Positions 33,886-42,801 of a stretch of 64,000 bases of DNA are shown here, in pieces. Numbering within the stretch: the first letter of the stretch is position 1; each line of letters starts with the position of its first letter. This stretch comes from Plesiocystis pacifica SIR-1 (GTDB lineage: Bacteria; Myxococcota_A; Polyangia; Nannocystales; Nannocystaceae): positions 142,574 through 206,573 of the forward strand of contig NZ_ABCS01000003.1 in assembly GCF_000170895.1 (NCBI RefSeq), in the 5' to 3' direction. Position numbers and translations under genes: made by a program. The notes beneath the pieces were generated by a model, which had not been told where the DNA came from, searched no databases, and was given only the letters and a program-made list of their open reading frames with translations.

Positions 33886-33985
33886 CGCGCGATGGGGTTT
33901 GGATCGATTCCGTTCGGTTCAGCGCACTCGATCGCCAATGCATGCGACGCCATGAGCTCGCTCGTTCGCGTTTGGGCGGCGCGCG

Positions 33986-34354
33986 TCAGTCGAGGTGCTG
34001 GGTGTTCTCCATGCGCGAGACCATCTTGAGCATGGACTCCATCTGCGCGACCTCTGCCCGGGTCTTCTCGAGCAGCTCGTTGGACTCGCGGTGGTCCACG
34101 CCGAGCTCCTTGGCCTTCTCGAGCTGGGCCAGGCCCTCCTTGGTCTTCTCGAGGCAGGTCGAGATGCGGCTCGCGTTGATCACCGCCTGGCCCGAGGCGG
34201 CGTCGAAGCCCAGGTCGCAGGCGCCCCGCTCGGCCTCGCCGAGCAAGCGCAGGCCCTCGGCGTAGTAGTCGTTGCCGTTCTCCATGCAGGCGCTGGTCAG
34301 CGCGAGGGCGAGGAGGGCAGGGGCGAGGCGAGTCCAGGGGAGAGGGCGACGCAT
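33986..34354 (-). CDS. Small helical lipoprotein
   Basis: 122 residues. The signal peptide ends in the lipobox LTSAC. The mature part is mostly charged helix: EGLRLLGEAERGACDLG, then a Glu/Lys-rich segment (LEKTKEGLAQLEKAKELG) and RAEVAQMESMLKMV, likely a TPR pair or coiled coil. Two mature Cys could be disulfide-bonded. No family is recognised. It is divergent from the XRE-ImmA gene. Confidence 0.7.
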   Translation of the reverse strand: MRRPLPWTRLAPALLALALTSACMENGNDYYAEGLRLLGEAERGACDLGFDAASGQAVINASRISTCLEKTKEGLAQLEKAKELGVDHRESNELLEKTRAEVAQMESMLKMVSRMENTQHLD

Positions 34355-34416
34355 GGGATGAGCTCGGGGCGTCGGCGACGCGGCATGGCGTGCACAGGGG
34401 GTCTCGACGCGAGTGT

Positions 34417-34422
34417 TAGACT
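34417..34422 (+). promoter_or_regulatory. -10-like TAGACT, 7 nt before ATG 34430
   Basis: This is the same TAGACT used before the genes at 41232 and 56825. Transcription would start at about the ATG. Confidence 0.45.
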
Positions 34423-34429
34423 GCCATGG

Positions 34430-35770
34430 ATGTCGGTCATCGCACAGCGACTGCGAGAGGCCCGCGCAGAGGCGGGTTTGAGCCTGGAGGCCATGGGGGC
34501 CCTCGTAGGTGTGCCTGCAGATGCGATTCGGAGCTTTGAGGAGGAGGCTCGCTGGCCGCCGACATCCACCGTGCGTGCCTACGCGACGGTCTTCGGCAGT
34601 CGAGTCGAACGCTTCTTGCGCGACGGGGCGGTGAATGCGCCGTCTGCCTTGCTGTTTCGCTCCGCGTTCGAGCAGGGCGGAGACTTGTCCCAGGCGTTGG
34701 GTCCGTCGGACCTTCGGGTGCTCGGCCGCTTCCTCTCGTGCGTCGCGGATGCCCATGAGCTCGAGGTGGCGATGGGTCGAGGCCGCCCCAAGCTGGAGCT
34801 CGACGACCCCTCCCGCGGCGAAGAGCTTCCCTGGGTCCGCGGCCGAGCGTGCGCCGAGTACGTTCGGCGGGAGCTCGGGCTTGGCGACGCGCCGATCCCC
34901 TCCATGCTCGCGCTGCTCCGAGAGCGCCTGGGGTGGTCGGTGTTTTTCGTGACCCCCGACGAGCTGTCCTCGACGGTGGAGGGCGCCTCGACGGCGGCGC
35001 CTGGACCCGGGCTGCTCATCAACCTCGTGGGCGGGCGCGAGAGCTGGTGGCGGACGCGCGCGAGCTTGGCCCACGAGATGTGCCACGTCTTGTTCGACAC
35101 GCGCGCTCGGCCCTATCTGTTGAGCCCCGAGGGCAGCCTCAAGGACCGCGGGGACTGGTCGCTGGTCGAGCGTTTCGCGGAGCTCGAGAGTCGGGCGAAC
35201 GCGTTCGCGGCCTACTTCCTCGTCCCGCGTCAGTCGCTGAGGGCCCTCGTGGGAGCGAACGCCGTGACGGGCACCATCGTTGATGAAGTTTGTCGTGTCT
35301 TCGGCGTCGGCAGGACGATGGCAGTGCACCGCTTGGGCCACGAGTTTGGGTTGTCCGAGCAGGACAAGGCCGAGCTGCTCGAGACGTGGAGCCGCAGCCC
35401 CGATGTCAGGCCGCACCCAGACGCCGCGCTCTCGCCGGGCTTGCCTGGGGAGTTCCTGAGCCGACGGGTCGTCGAGGCCGTCGAGGTGGGGGTGCTCGAC
35501 ACGGTGCAAGCACGCTCGATCCTCCGCGTGCCCATGTCCGAGGAGATCGCGGCGTTGGGAGCCCGCGGTGCCGCGCTGCTCGAGCCCGAGAGCCTCGCGC
35601 GCGCCCGCGCCGAGGCGCACGGCTGGACCCTTGGGATGGGTTCGTGCCGGTCCGTCAGCGCCATGAAGACCCCGGCAGGGTGGACGGTGACCATCGAGGG
35701 GCGGCGAGGCTCCTCGGTGGTTCAGCGCGACGTCGAAGTCTCTGCCGGCTTTGAGCTGGTGTCTGCCTGA
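34430..35770 (+). CDS. XRE-type HTH and ImmA/IrrE metallopeptidase protein
   Basis: 446 residues. The N-terminal helix-turn-helix (LREARAEAGLSLEAMGALVG...IRSFEEE, about 7-35) is of the XRE type. The middle domain carries the zinc peptidase motif LAHEMCHVLFD near 213-223 (HExxH) and ESRANAFAAYFLVP near 250, which supplies the third ligand, as in ImmA/IrrE. A C-terminal region of about 130 residues has no recognised domain. ImmA-type peptidases cleave a repressor or partner when activated, and fused XRE-ImmA proteins act as regulators in toxin-antitoxin, phage and stress systems. The next gene begins 14 nt downstream on the same strand and is a candidate partner. Confidence 0.88.
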   Translation: MSVIAQRLREARAEAGLSLEAMGALVGVPADAIRSFEEEARWPPTSTVRAYATVFGSRVERFLRDGAVNAPSALLFRSAFEQGGDLSQALGPSDLRVLGRFLSCVADAHELEVAMGRGRPKLELDDPSRGEELPWVRGRACAEYVRRELGLGDAPIPSMLALLRERLGWSVFFVTPDELSSTVEGASTAAPGPGLLINLVGGRESWWRTRASLAHEMCHVLFDTRARPYLLSPEGSLKDRGDWSLVERFAELESRANAFAAYFLVPRQSLRALVGANAVTGTIVDEVCRVFGVGRTMAVHRLGHEFGLSEQDKAELLETWSRSPDVRPHPDAALSPGLPGEFLSRRVVEAVEVGVLDTVQARSILRVPMSEEIAALGARGAALLEPESLARARAEAHGWTLGMGSCRSVSAMKTPAGWTVTIEGRRGSSVVQRDVEVSAGFELVSA

Positions 35771-35784
35771 GGAGTCGTCGCCGA

Positions 35785-36294
35785 GTGGAGCGACATGTCT
35801 CGCAGCTGAGGCACAGCTATTGTGTGCCGGCCTGCATCGTCATGGTCGAGCGCTGGCGAGGAGCCTCGAGCGTCGACACGGATCGACGGCAAGAGCAGCT
35901 GTTCTCGAAGTTCGCCTCCAACGGCCTGTGCTCACTGAGAGCCCTCGACGGGCGCGTGGGCCAGTGGCGGTACTTTTCCGTGGACGACCCCGACAGCTCG
36001 GAGCTGCTCGCTGCCGAGGTCTCGGATGATCGATGGGCGATCGTCGAGTGCATGTCGGGTCCCTTCGGAGCAGCGCTGCGTCGGCTCGAAGCACGGTCTC
36101 CGCACGGAGAGCTGTCCCCAGGCCCCTTGCCCTATCACGCCATCTGCCTCGTTGGCCGGACAGGTCGCGGCTTTGAATTCCTGGACCCCTGGTCGGCCCG
36201 CGAGCACCAGCCCCTGACGATCTCCATCGAGGACTTCGCCACCTTTTGGACGGGCGGAGCGCTCTTCGTTCAGCGAGTGCCCATTCACGGCTGA
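35785..36294 (+). CDS. C39/papain-like cysteine peptidase-like protein paired with XRE-ImmA
   Basis: 169 residues, no signal peptide or membrane segment. The N-terminus SQLRHSYCVPACIVMVERW has a Gln six residues before Cys13, the oxyanion-hole Gln and nucleophile arrangement of C39-like peptidases. YHAICLV near 118 and FLDPWS near 133 supply His and Asp with the expected spacing. It could be a protease, a deamidase-like toxin or an inactive pseudoenzyme. It follows the XRE-ImmA gene by 14 nt, so they likely form a two-gene unit. Its 3' end overlaps the convergent gene by 10 bp. The GTG start is the only one before the conserved Gln. Confidence 0.72.
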   Translation: MERHVSQLRHSYCVPACIVMVERWRGASSVDTDRRQEQLFSKFASNGLCSLRALDGRVGQWRYFSVDDPDSSELLAAEVSDDRWAIVECMSGPFGAALRRLEARSPHGELSPGPLPYHAICLVGRTGRGFEFLDPWSAREHQPLTISIEDFATFWTGGALFVQRVPIHG

Positions 36295-37298
36295 GCGCCG
36301 TCGGCGATCCAGCGAGCTACGGCCACCCAGTCCGCGAAGGGCAGGGGCTCCCCCGGAGGCATGGCCGCGCCCGCGATGCCGTGCAGGGCCTCGCCGCTCG
36401 CCGTGCGGTGGAGCTTGTGCAGCAGGTAGCTCTCGCTCGGACGCCCGGGGGTGACCATGGGCACGCCGGTGGGCTCGAGGCCGTCGCGGAGCACGAGGGA
36501 CTCGAAGGCGAGCTCGGCGGTGCGCAGGTCGAGGCGGGCGAGGGCGAGCTCGTCGCTGCCCTGGTGGCAGCTGCACGCGCCGCGCTCGGGGTCGAACACG
36601 GCGTCGTCGGTGAACAGCTCGGCGAGGGTCGGCCCGGGCTCGAGGGTCGGGACCTCCTCGGGGGCGGGGTCGCCGATGTCCCCGGCGACGGTGAAGTCGA
36701 ACCATCGGGTGACGTTGCCCTCCTCGTCGGCGGTCCACCCGGGCGCGCTCAGGTCCATGCCCTGTCCGCGCCAGCCGAGCCCGTCGATGGCGCGCAGGCG
36801 GGCCCGGTAGGTGATGCCCGGCTGCAGGGGAGACTTTGGCGTGATCGAGAGCACCGAGCCGGGGCACCAGCGCTCGGCGGCGATCGCGTCCTGCTGGCCG
36901 GGGGCGCGCCAGCTGAACATTTGAACTGAGAGCTCGGTGTCAAAAGTCAGCGTCGACGAGCGCAGGTTCAGGTCGAAGTCGTCCGGGATCTGGGGATCGA
37001 TCTCCGTCGAGAGGCACAAGTCGAAGCGCGCCCCGGGGTCGACGGCCAGGGAGCCGGCCGCCGGGACCGAGGAAGTGATCTCCACGGGTTCCGCGCTCGG
37101 CTCGAAGCGGACCTCGTCTCCGAGCTCCGCGCAGGCCCCCGAGATCGCGGCCACGAAACTCAGCGTGAACAGCGCGAGACGGCTCGGCGCGCGGCGGCGA
37201 AGTCGGCGTTGCCGACGCTGAGACCGGGTCCCAGGGGGCCCTTGGACCCCTTCGAGGGGTCGAGCCTTCCGCTCGAAGATCCGCCCGTGGACCGTCAC
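36285..37298 (-). CDS. Surface lipoprotein with Ig-like domain and degenerate cytochrome-type motif
   Basis: 337 residues. After a basic N-terminus comes a signal (LALFTLSFVAAISGAC) with lipobox ISGAC. Residues about 70-115 look like an Ig-like Big_5/SbsA domain (SSVPAAGSLAVDPGARFDL). The C-terminal 110 residues resemble the c-type cytochrome-like domains of myxobacteria (LARLDLRTAELAFESLV, PGRPSESYLLHKL, AMPPGEPLPFADWVAVARWI), but the heme motif is CSCH (CxCH) in place of CxxCH. The GTG start at 37298 is supported by minus-strand TAGGGT exactly 6 nt upstream. Confidence 0.75.
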   Translation of the reverse strand: MTVHGRIFERKARPLEGVQGPPGTRSQRRQRRLRRRAPSRLALFTLSFVAAISGACAELGDEVRFEPSAEPVEITSSVPAAGSLAVDPGARFDLCLSTEIDPQIPDDFDLNLRSSTLTFDTELSVQMFSWRAPGQQDAIAAERWCPGSVLSITPKSPLQPGITYRARLRAIDGLGWRGQGMDLSAPGWTADEEGNVTRWFDFTVAGDIGDPAPEEVPTLEPGPTLAELFTDDAVFDPERGACSCHQGSDELALARLDLRTAELAFESLVLRDGLEPTGVPMVTPGRPSESYLLHKLHRTASGEALHGIAGAAMPPGEPLPFADWVAVARWIADGAQP

Positions 37299-37304
37299 CC
37301 TCGC

Positions 37305-37310
37305 ACCCTA
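37305..37310 (-). promoter_or_regulatory. -10-like TAGGGT, 6 nt before GTG 37298
   Basis: Minus-strand hexamer at the leaderless spacing. It supports the far-upstream GTG, which otherwise gives an unusually long basic N-terminus before the signal peptide. Confidence 0.4.
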
Positions 37311-37414
37311 TCAGGCCCCGCAGGGCACCACCAGCGCGGTGGGCGCGTGGAGCCGGAAAGCCGTTTGTCCAGGATCTCGTCACACATCCGCATGTTGCCA
37401 GCTGCGCCGAGTTG

Positions 37415-37444
37415 TTGACCCTGCGCGCGCGGCCCTGGTATCTT
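37415..37444 (+). promoter_or_regulatory. Sigma-70-like promoter of the outer-membrane trio
   Basis: TTGACC (37415-37420), an 18-nt spacer and TATCTT (37439-37444). This would give a leader of about 58 nt ending in AAGGAG (37497-37502), 6 nt before the GTG start at 37509. It is the clearest promoter with both elements in the window. Confidence 0.5.
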
Positions 37445-37508
37445 CGCCGCCGAATTCGCCAGGTTGCGCGGTGATTGAGCCAAGCAACCCGGCACGAAGG
37501 AGTCATCG

Positions 37509-38017
37509 GTGCCCCGTTCCACTGCCCGACTCAGTTCCCGACTCATCGCGCTCGTGGCCGTCGTCGCTTGCGCGGGTTGCGGCCCCTTTGGATACCTCAA
37601 GAAGGTGGCGACGGATGCGACCCGCGCCGTCGCCGAAGCCGAAGCGGCCGGAGCCGAGGAGTACGCCCCCTACGAATACTGGGGAGCGGTCGCTTATCTC
37701 GAGCAGGCGAAAGTGCTCATGGGCTACAGCGAGTACGAGCGCTCGTTCGACTTCGGTCAACGCGCCAAGGACCTCGCCAACGAGGCCAAGGTCAAGGCCC
37801 AGCGCGTCAAGAAGGGCGGCTCCGTCGTCCGTGACGAAGACGTCGCCGCGCCCACGGACATGATCGACTCCGAAGGCAACAAGGCCGAGACCTTGGACGA
37901 GGCCACCGACGAGGCCGACACCAAGGCCGAGAAGGACGCCAAGGCCGAAGGCGACGCCGGAGACGGTAAAGCCGAGGGCTCCGTCGGCGGCAGCCTCAAG
38001 GTCGGAGGAGACAAGTG

Positions 38018-38018
<1 letters not shown>
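37509..38018 (+). CDS. DUF4398-like lipoprotein
   Basis: 169 residues. Lipobox ACAGC follows a standard signal. The mature N-terminal part is helical (YEYWGAVAYLEQAKVLMGYSEY, FDFGQRAKDLANEAKVKA), fitting DUF4398-type envelope lipoproteins. The C-terminal 60 residues are a low-complexity Lys/Glu/Asp/Ala region. It starts at GTG with AAGGAG 6 nt upstream and overlaps the OmpA-like gene. By context it acts with OmpA in tethering outer membrane and cell wall. Confidence 0.8.
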
Positions 38019-39205
<1,187 letters not shown>

Positions 39206-39210
39206 CCCGC

Positions 39211-39238
39211 CCGGGCGCCCGCTTCGGTCGGCGCCCGG
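39211..39238 (+). terminator. Hairpin after OmpA-family gene
   Basis: CCGGGCGCC pairs perfectly with GGCGCCCGG (9 bp, 10-nt loop) just after the OmpA stop. No T-run follows, so it may limit rather than end read-through into the next gene. Confidence 0.4.
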
Positions 39239-39330
39239 TCTGCATCACCTTCCCCCCTCCATTGCCCCCCCAAGAGGAAGAGCGGGGAATCCGCGGAGCT
39301 CCAGCTCCGAGAGGAGCGCAACGTTTCCCC

Positions 39331-41088
39331 ATGCTTTCTCTGATCGTTCAAAAGGCTCGGTTCCGCACCGCCGGCCTCCTGTCGGCGGGCGCTCTAGCGA
39401 CGCTGATCAGCCTCGCGCCCTCGCAGGCGTGGGCCGGTCCTCGCGACGACATGAAGACCGCCTACGCCCAGGCGCTCGAGCAGTTCAACAACCTCGAGTA
39501 CGACGCGGCGCTGTCCACCATCAACAACGCCATCACCGCGGCGATCAACGCCGAGCGCGGGGACGACCCGGTGCTCGCGTCGCTGTACATGCTGCGCGCC
39601 GCGCTGACCTTCTCCGCCGAGGGCGACGCCGCCAAGGACCGGATCATCGCGGACCTCAAGGGCGCGGTCATCCTCAACTACTACGTCGTCGTGCCCGTGG
39701 AGATGCGCTCCGACGAGCTCGCGGCCTACATGCAAGAGGCGCGGGCGAACTCGGGGATGTCGGCGCCGCAGCCGATCACCCTGCGCGACCCGGAGCCCGC
39801 GTGCGGGGCTGACCTGCACTTCGAGGTGCTGCTGAGCGTGCCCGACGGCGGCGCGGCGGCGCTTTATTGGCGCAAGCAAGGCGACGAGGGCGAGTTCACC
39901 GGCGCGGACATGCCGGCCTTCTCGAACGTCGCCGAGGTCGACATCCCGGCGGCCGAGCACGGCGACGCCAACATCGAGTTCTTCATCTACGGCTTCGACG
40001 CGGCCCAAAACCCCGTCGCCAACCTCGGCCTCCAAGAACAGCCCCAGGTGTTCGAGCAAAGCTGCGAGCCCGAGGAGGAGGTGGTCGAGGAGGTGATCGA
40101 GGAGCCGCCCAAGCCCACGACCTTGCTGCCCAAGGGCTGGATCAAGGTCGGCCTCGGCACGGGCTTTGGCATCGCCAGCGGCTCGGCCGAGAACACCTAC
40201 CGCCAGTTCTTCCCCCGCGGCTCCCAGGCCTACGGCGCGGCCGAGGCCGGCTGCGCCATCGCCCGCTGGGTCGCCGGCAACCGCGACGTCAGCGAGGTCG
40301 GCGCGGACGAGCTCGAGGCGGCGTTCATGCAGTTCGGCCCCGCCGGCCAGACCGAGGCGATGAAGAACGCCTACAACGTCAACGCCTGCTCCGAGCGCCA
40401 CCCCGTGTCCACGGGCCTGGCCCCCGCGCCCTTCCACATCGCCCCGGAGTTCTCCTTCCGCCTGGGCGAGCGGATCTCTCTGGGCGTGTTCTCCCGGCTG
40501 CAGGTCGTGACCGGCGCCCAGGTGTTCCGCGACGATCCCAACAAGGACGTGGCGACCTCCTTCAACGAGGACATCCGCTCGGCGACCCCGAGCGGCGTGC
40601 AGCAAAAGATCGCGTTCTCGTGGACGGTCGGGGCCAAGTTCCAGTACTTCCTGGGCAAGGAGCAGTGGAAGCTGCGCCCCTACGTCGGCGCCTTCGCGGG
40701 CTACGGCAACGCGCGCCTGCGCGTGGACATGGGCTTCGCCAACGACCGCAACGGCAACAGCATCCCGGACGACGTCGAGATCGGCCAGGACACCGACCTC
40801 AACGGGCAGGGCTGCTTCCCCGTGTGGCCCTACAACTCGGCCTGCGACCAGGGCCCGACCGAGGGCGACAACGTGCTCGCGCTCCAGGTCGCGCAGGGGG
40901 CCGACGGCGCGGCCAACCGCATCGACGTCGTGCGCATCGGCCCCGGCTTCCTCGGCGCGCTGGTCGGCTTCAACTACCAGCTGCACAAGAACTTCGCCCT
41001 GTTCGGCGAGCTGCACGTCGGGGGCTACTTCCCCAACTCGTCGAGCTTGCTGTTCGACATCAACCTGGGCCCGGCGATCACCTTCTAG
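39331..41088 (+). CDS. Outer-membrane beta-barrel protein with helical periplasmic domain
   Basis: 585 residues. It has a cleavable signal peptide (LLSAGALATLISLAPSQAWA-G). The N-terminal domain has helical TPR-like repeats (ALEQFNNLEYDAALSTINNA), then a beta-sandwich-like part. An acidic linker (EEEVVEEVIEEPPKP) leads to a C-terminal region of amphipathic strands (GWIKVGLGTGFGIASG, LGALVGFNYQLHKNFALFGELHVGGYF) ending in Phe, as recognised by the BAM complex. One loop carries a Ca-type motif (NDRNGNSIPDD). It follows the two lipoprotein genes on the same strand. The function is unknown; transport or a structural envelope role is possible. The ATG has GAGGAG 14 nt upstream, a long spacing. Confidence 0.75.
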   Translation: MLSLIVQKARFRTAGLLSAGALATLISLAPSQAWAGPRDDMKTAYAQALEQFNNLEYDAALSTINNAITAAINAERGDDPVLASLYMLRAALTFSAEGDAAKDRIIADLKGAVILNYYVVVPVEMRSDELAAYMQEARANSGMSAPQPITLRDPEPACGADLHFEVLLSVPDGGAAALYWRKQGDEGEFTGADMPAFSNVAEVDIPAAEHGDANIEFFIYGFDAAQNPVANLGLQEQPQVFEQSCEPEEEVVEEVIEEPPKPTTLLPKGWIKVGLGTGFGIASGSAENTYRQFFPRGSQAYGAAEAGCAIARWVAGNRDVSEVGADELEAAFMQFGPAGQTEAMKNAYNVNACSERHPVSTGLAPAPFHIAPEFSFRLGERISLGVFSRLQVVTGAQVFRDDPNKDVATSFNEDIRSATPSGVQQKIAFSWTVGAKFQYFLGKEQWKLRPYVGAFAGYGNARLRVDMGFANDRNGNSIPDDVEIGQDTDLNGQGCFPVWPYNSACDQGPTEGDNVLALQVAQGADGAANRIDVVRIGPGFLGALVGFNYQLHKNFALFGELHVGGYFPNSSSLLFDINLGPAITF

Positions 41089-41097
41089 GGATCCTGG

Positions 41098-41138
41098 AGT
41101 CGCCCCTTTGGGGCTGTTCGGCGGGGGTGAGGGCGACT
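41098..41138 (+). terminator. Hairpin after beta-barrel gene
   Basis: AGTCGCCC (41098-41105) pairs with GGGCGACT (41131-41138), followed by TCATTCCC. The inner sequence can form a smaller CCCC/GGGG hairpin. A possible terminator. Confidence 0.4.
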
Positions 41139-41219
41139 TCATTCCCGCCGAGTCAATTGCCCCGCTTTGCTAGGGGGTCTCTAGAGCTCGCTAGGGCGGC
41201 CGAGGGGAGAGGTCTCTTG

Positions 41220-41225
41220 TAGACT
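41220..41225 (+). promoter_or_regulatory. -10-like TAGACT, 6 nt before ATG 41232
   Basis: Leaderless spacing; no Shine-Dalgarno sequence upstream of the ATG. Confidence 0.45.
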
Positions 41226-41231
41226 CCGAGC

Positions 41232-42785
41232 ATGAACACCAAGCCGGTACCCCTCGTTCCCCATAGAGTAGCTCCCTGGCTCATGTTGATCGCTCTGGGA
41301 GTCGCTTGCACCGAAGCAGATGGCGACGGCGCCGACGAACTTGGCGACACGGGGAGCACGAGCGGCGACGGGAGCACGAGCGGCGACGGGAGCACGAGCG
41401 GCGACGGGAGCACGAGCGGCGACGGGAGCACGAGCGGCGACGGGAGCACGAGCGGCGACGGGAGCACGAGCGGCGACGGGAGCACGAGCGGCGACGGGAG
41501 CACGAGCGGCGACGGGAGCACGAGCGAGGATGGGAGCAGCGAGGGCGATGAGAGCACCGGCGAGCCCGCCTGTACTGCGACGGGCTTTGCTGCCCTGCCC
41601 GTGATCTGGGACATCCCCCCTTCGGTCAAACCGGCCTCCTTCGGCAGTGGACTGTGCGCTCCCTACAGCTACATGACCCTAGATCTCGACGGAGATGGCT
41701 CGATCGAGCTCGTGGCGACCGACAACTGCGATGACCAGACCTCGCTGGGAGAGGGCCAATGGTGGGTCTACGAGAACACCGGCGACGGCTTCGCACCGAT
41801 CCCGACGATCTGGGCGACGCCCCCGAGCACGGGCACGCCAAACGTCGGCTACTGCACCCCCTACGCCGACGTGCTCCTCGACCTCAACGGAGACGGTCTG
41901 CTCGACCTCGCCGCTGTGGACGATTGCGTGAACGGGACAATGATGGGGGCGGGTCAGTGGCTGGTGTGGGAGAACACCGGCGAGGGCTTCGCGCCGACCC
42001 CCACGATCTGGACGACCCCCACGAGCGCTGGGGCGCTCAACCTCGGCTATTGCGATCCCTACGCCGACATGGTCATGGACATGAACGGCGACGAGCTGCC
42101 CGAACTCGTCGCCGTGACCGACTGTGGCGGCCCCGAAGCCCTCGGCGAGGGGGAGTGGTGGATCTACGAAAACACTGGCACTGGCTTCGCTCCGAGCCCC
42201 ATGAGCTGGCCCACCCCCCCGAACGTCGGAGCGCTCAACATCGGCTACTGCGACCCCTACGCCGACACGCTCATGGACCTCGACGGCGACGGCCTGCTCG
42301 ACCTCGTGGCGGTCAGCGACTGCGATGAGCCTGCCCCGCTCGGTGAGGGCGAGTGGTGGAGCTACAAAAATACGGGCAGCGGCTTCGCGCCGTTGGCCTC
42401 GGCCTGGTCGACCCCCGCGGACGTGGGAGCGTTGAACAGCGGCTACTGCGATCCCTACACCGACGCGGTCCTCGACATCGACGGCGACGGAGAGCTTGAG
42501 CTCGTGGTCACCGGCGACTGCGACACCCAAAGCCCCCTCGGCGACGGAGAGTGGTGGGTCTACGACAACACGGGATCCGGCTTCGCCAACCCCCCGACCA
42601 TCTGGTCGACGCCAGCCGTAGTCCACGCGGGATCGATCGCGGGGTCCACCTGCGACCCCTACATCTATGGGGTGAGGGACCTGGACGGGGACGGCCTCGT
42701 CGATCTCGTCGTGACCGGTGACTGTGACAGTCAGACCGAGCTCGGGGAGAGCTATTGGCGGGTCTACTTGGGGGAGTGCGAGTGA
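41232..42785 (+). CDS. Surface lipoprotein: minisatellite tether plus six VCBS/FG-GAP-like repeats
   Basis: 517 residues. A signal peptide ends in the lipobox LGVAC. Residues about 41-110 are a Gly/Ser/Thr/Asp tether consisting of nine identical GSTSGD units and two variants. Then come six repeats of about 65 residues, each with YCDPY..., a Ca-binding DLDGDG-type loop, LVAV.DC and EWWVYENTGSGFAP, i.e. VCBS/FG-GAP blades with two Cys each, probably forming a beta-propeller. The protein is likely exposed on the cell surface and calcium-bound. Its ligand is unknown. It is monocistronic and convergent with pilS. Confidence 0.82.
   Translation: MNTKPVPLVPHRVAPWLMLIALGVACTEADGDGADELGDTGSTSGDGSTSGDGSTSGDGSTSGDGSTSGDGSTSGDGSTSGDGSTSGDGSTSGDGSTSEDGSSEGDESTGEPACTATGFAALPVIWDIPPSVKPASFGSGLCAPYSYMTLDLDGDGSIELVATDNCDDQTSLGEGQWWVYENTGDGFAPIPTIWATPPSTGTPNVGYCTPYADVLLDLNGDGLLDLAAVDDCVNGTMMGAGQWLVWENTGEGFAPTPTIWTTPTSAGALNLGYCDPYADMVMDMNGDELPELVAVTDCGGPEALGEGEWWIYENTGTGFAPSPMSWPTPPNVGALNIGYCDPYADTLMDLDGDGLLDLVAVSDCDEPAPLGEGEWWSYKNTGSGFAPLASAWSTPADVGALNSGYCDPYTDAVLDIDGDGELELVVTGDCDTQSPLGDGEWWVYDNTGSGFANPPTIWSTPAVVHAGSIAGSTCDPYIYGVRDLDGDGLVDLVVTGDCDSQTELGESYWRVYLGECE
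41352..41531 (+). repeat. 18-bp coding minisatellite (9 perfect copies + 1 variant)
   Basis: The unit GGGAGCACGAGCGGCGAC is repeated without a single change from 41352 to 41513 (nine copies) and once more with changes to 41531. Identity at all codon positions shows recent expansion by slippage or unequal crossing-over. The frame is kept at any copy number, so the tether length can vary. Confidence 0.95.
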
Positions 42786-42801
42786 GCTGCCCGGGGGGAT
42801 C

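Noticed and set aside
37247..37263. 7-bp hairpin GACCCCT-TCG-AGGGGTC
   Set aside because: It lies within the basic N-terminal coding part of the lipoprotein gene; no sign that it acts as a terminator.
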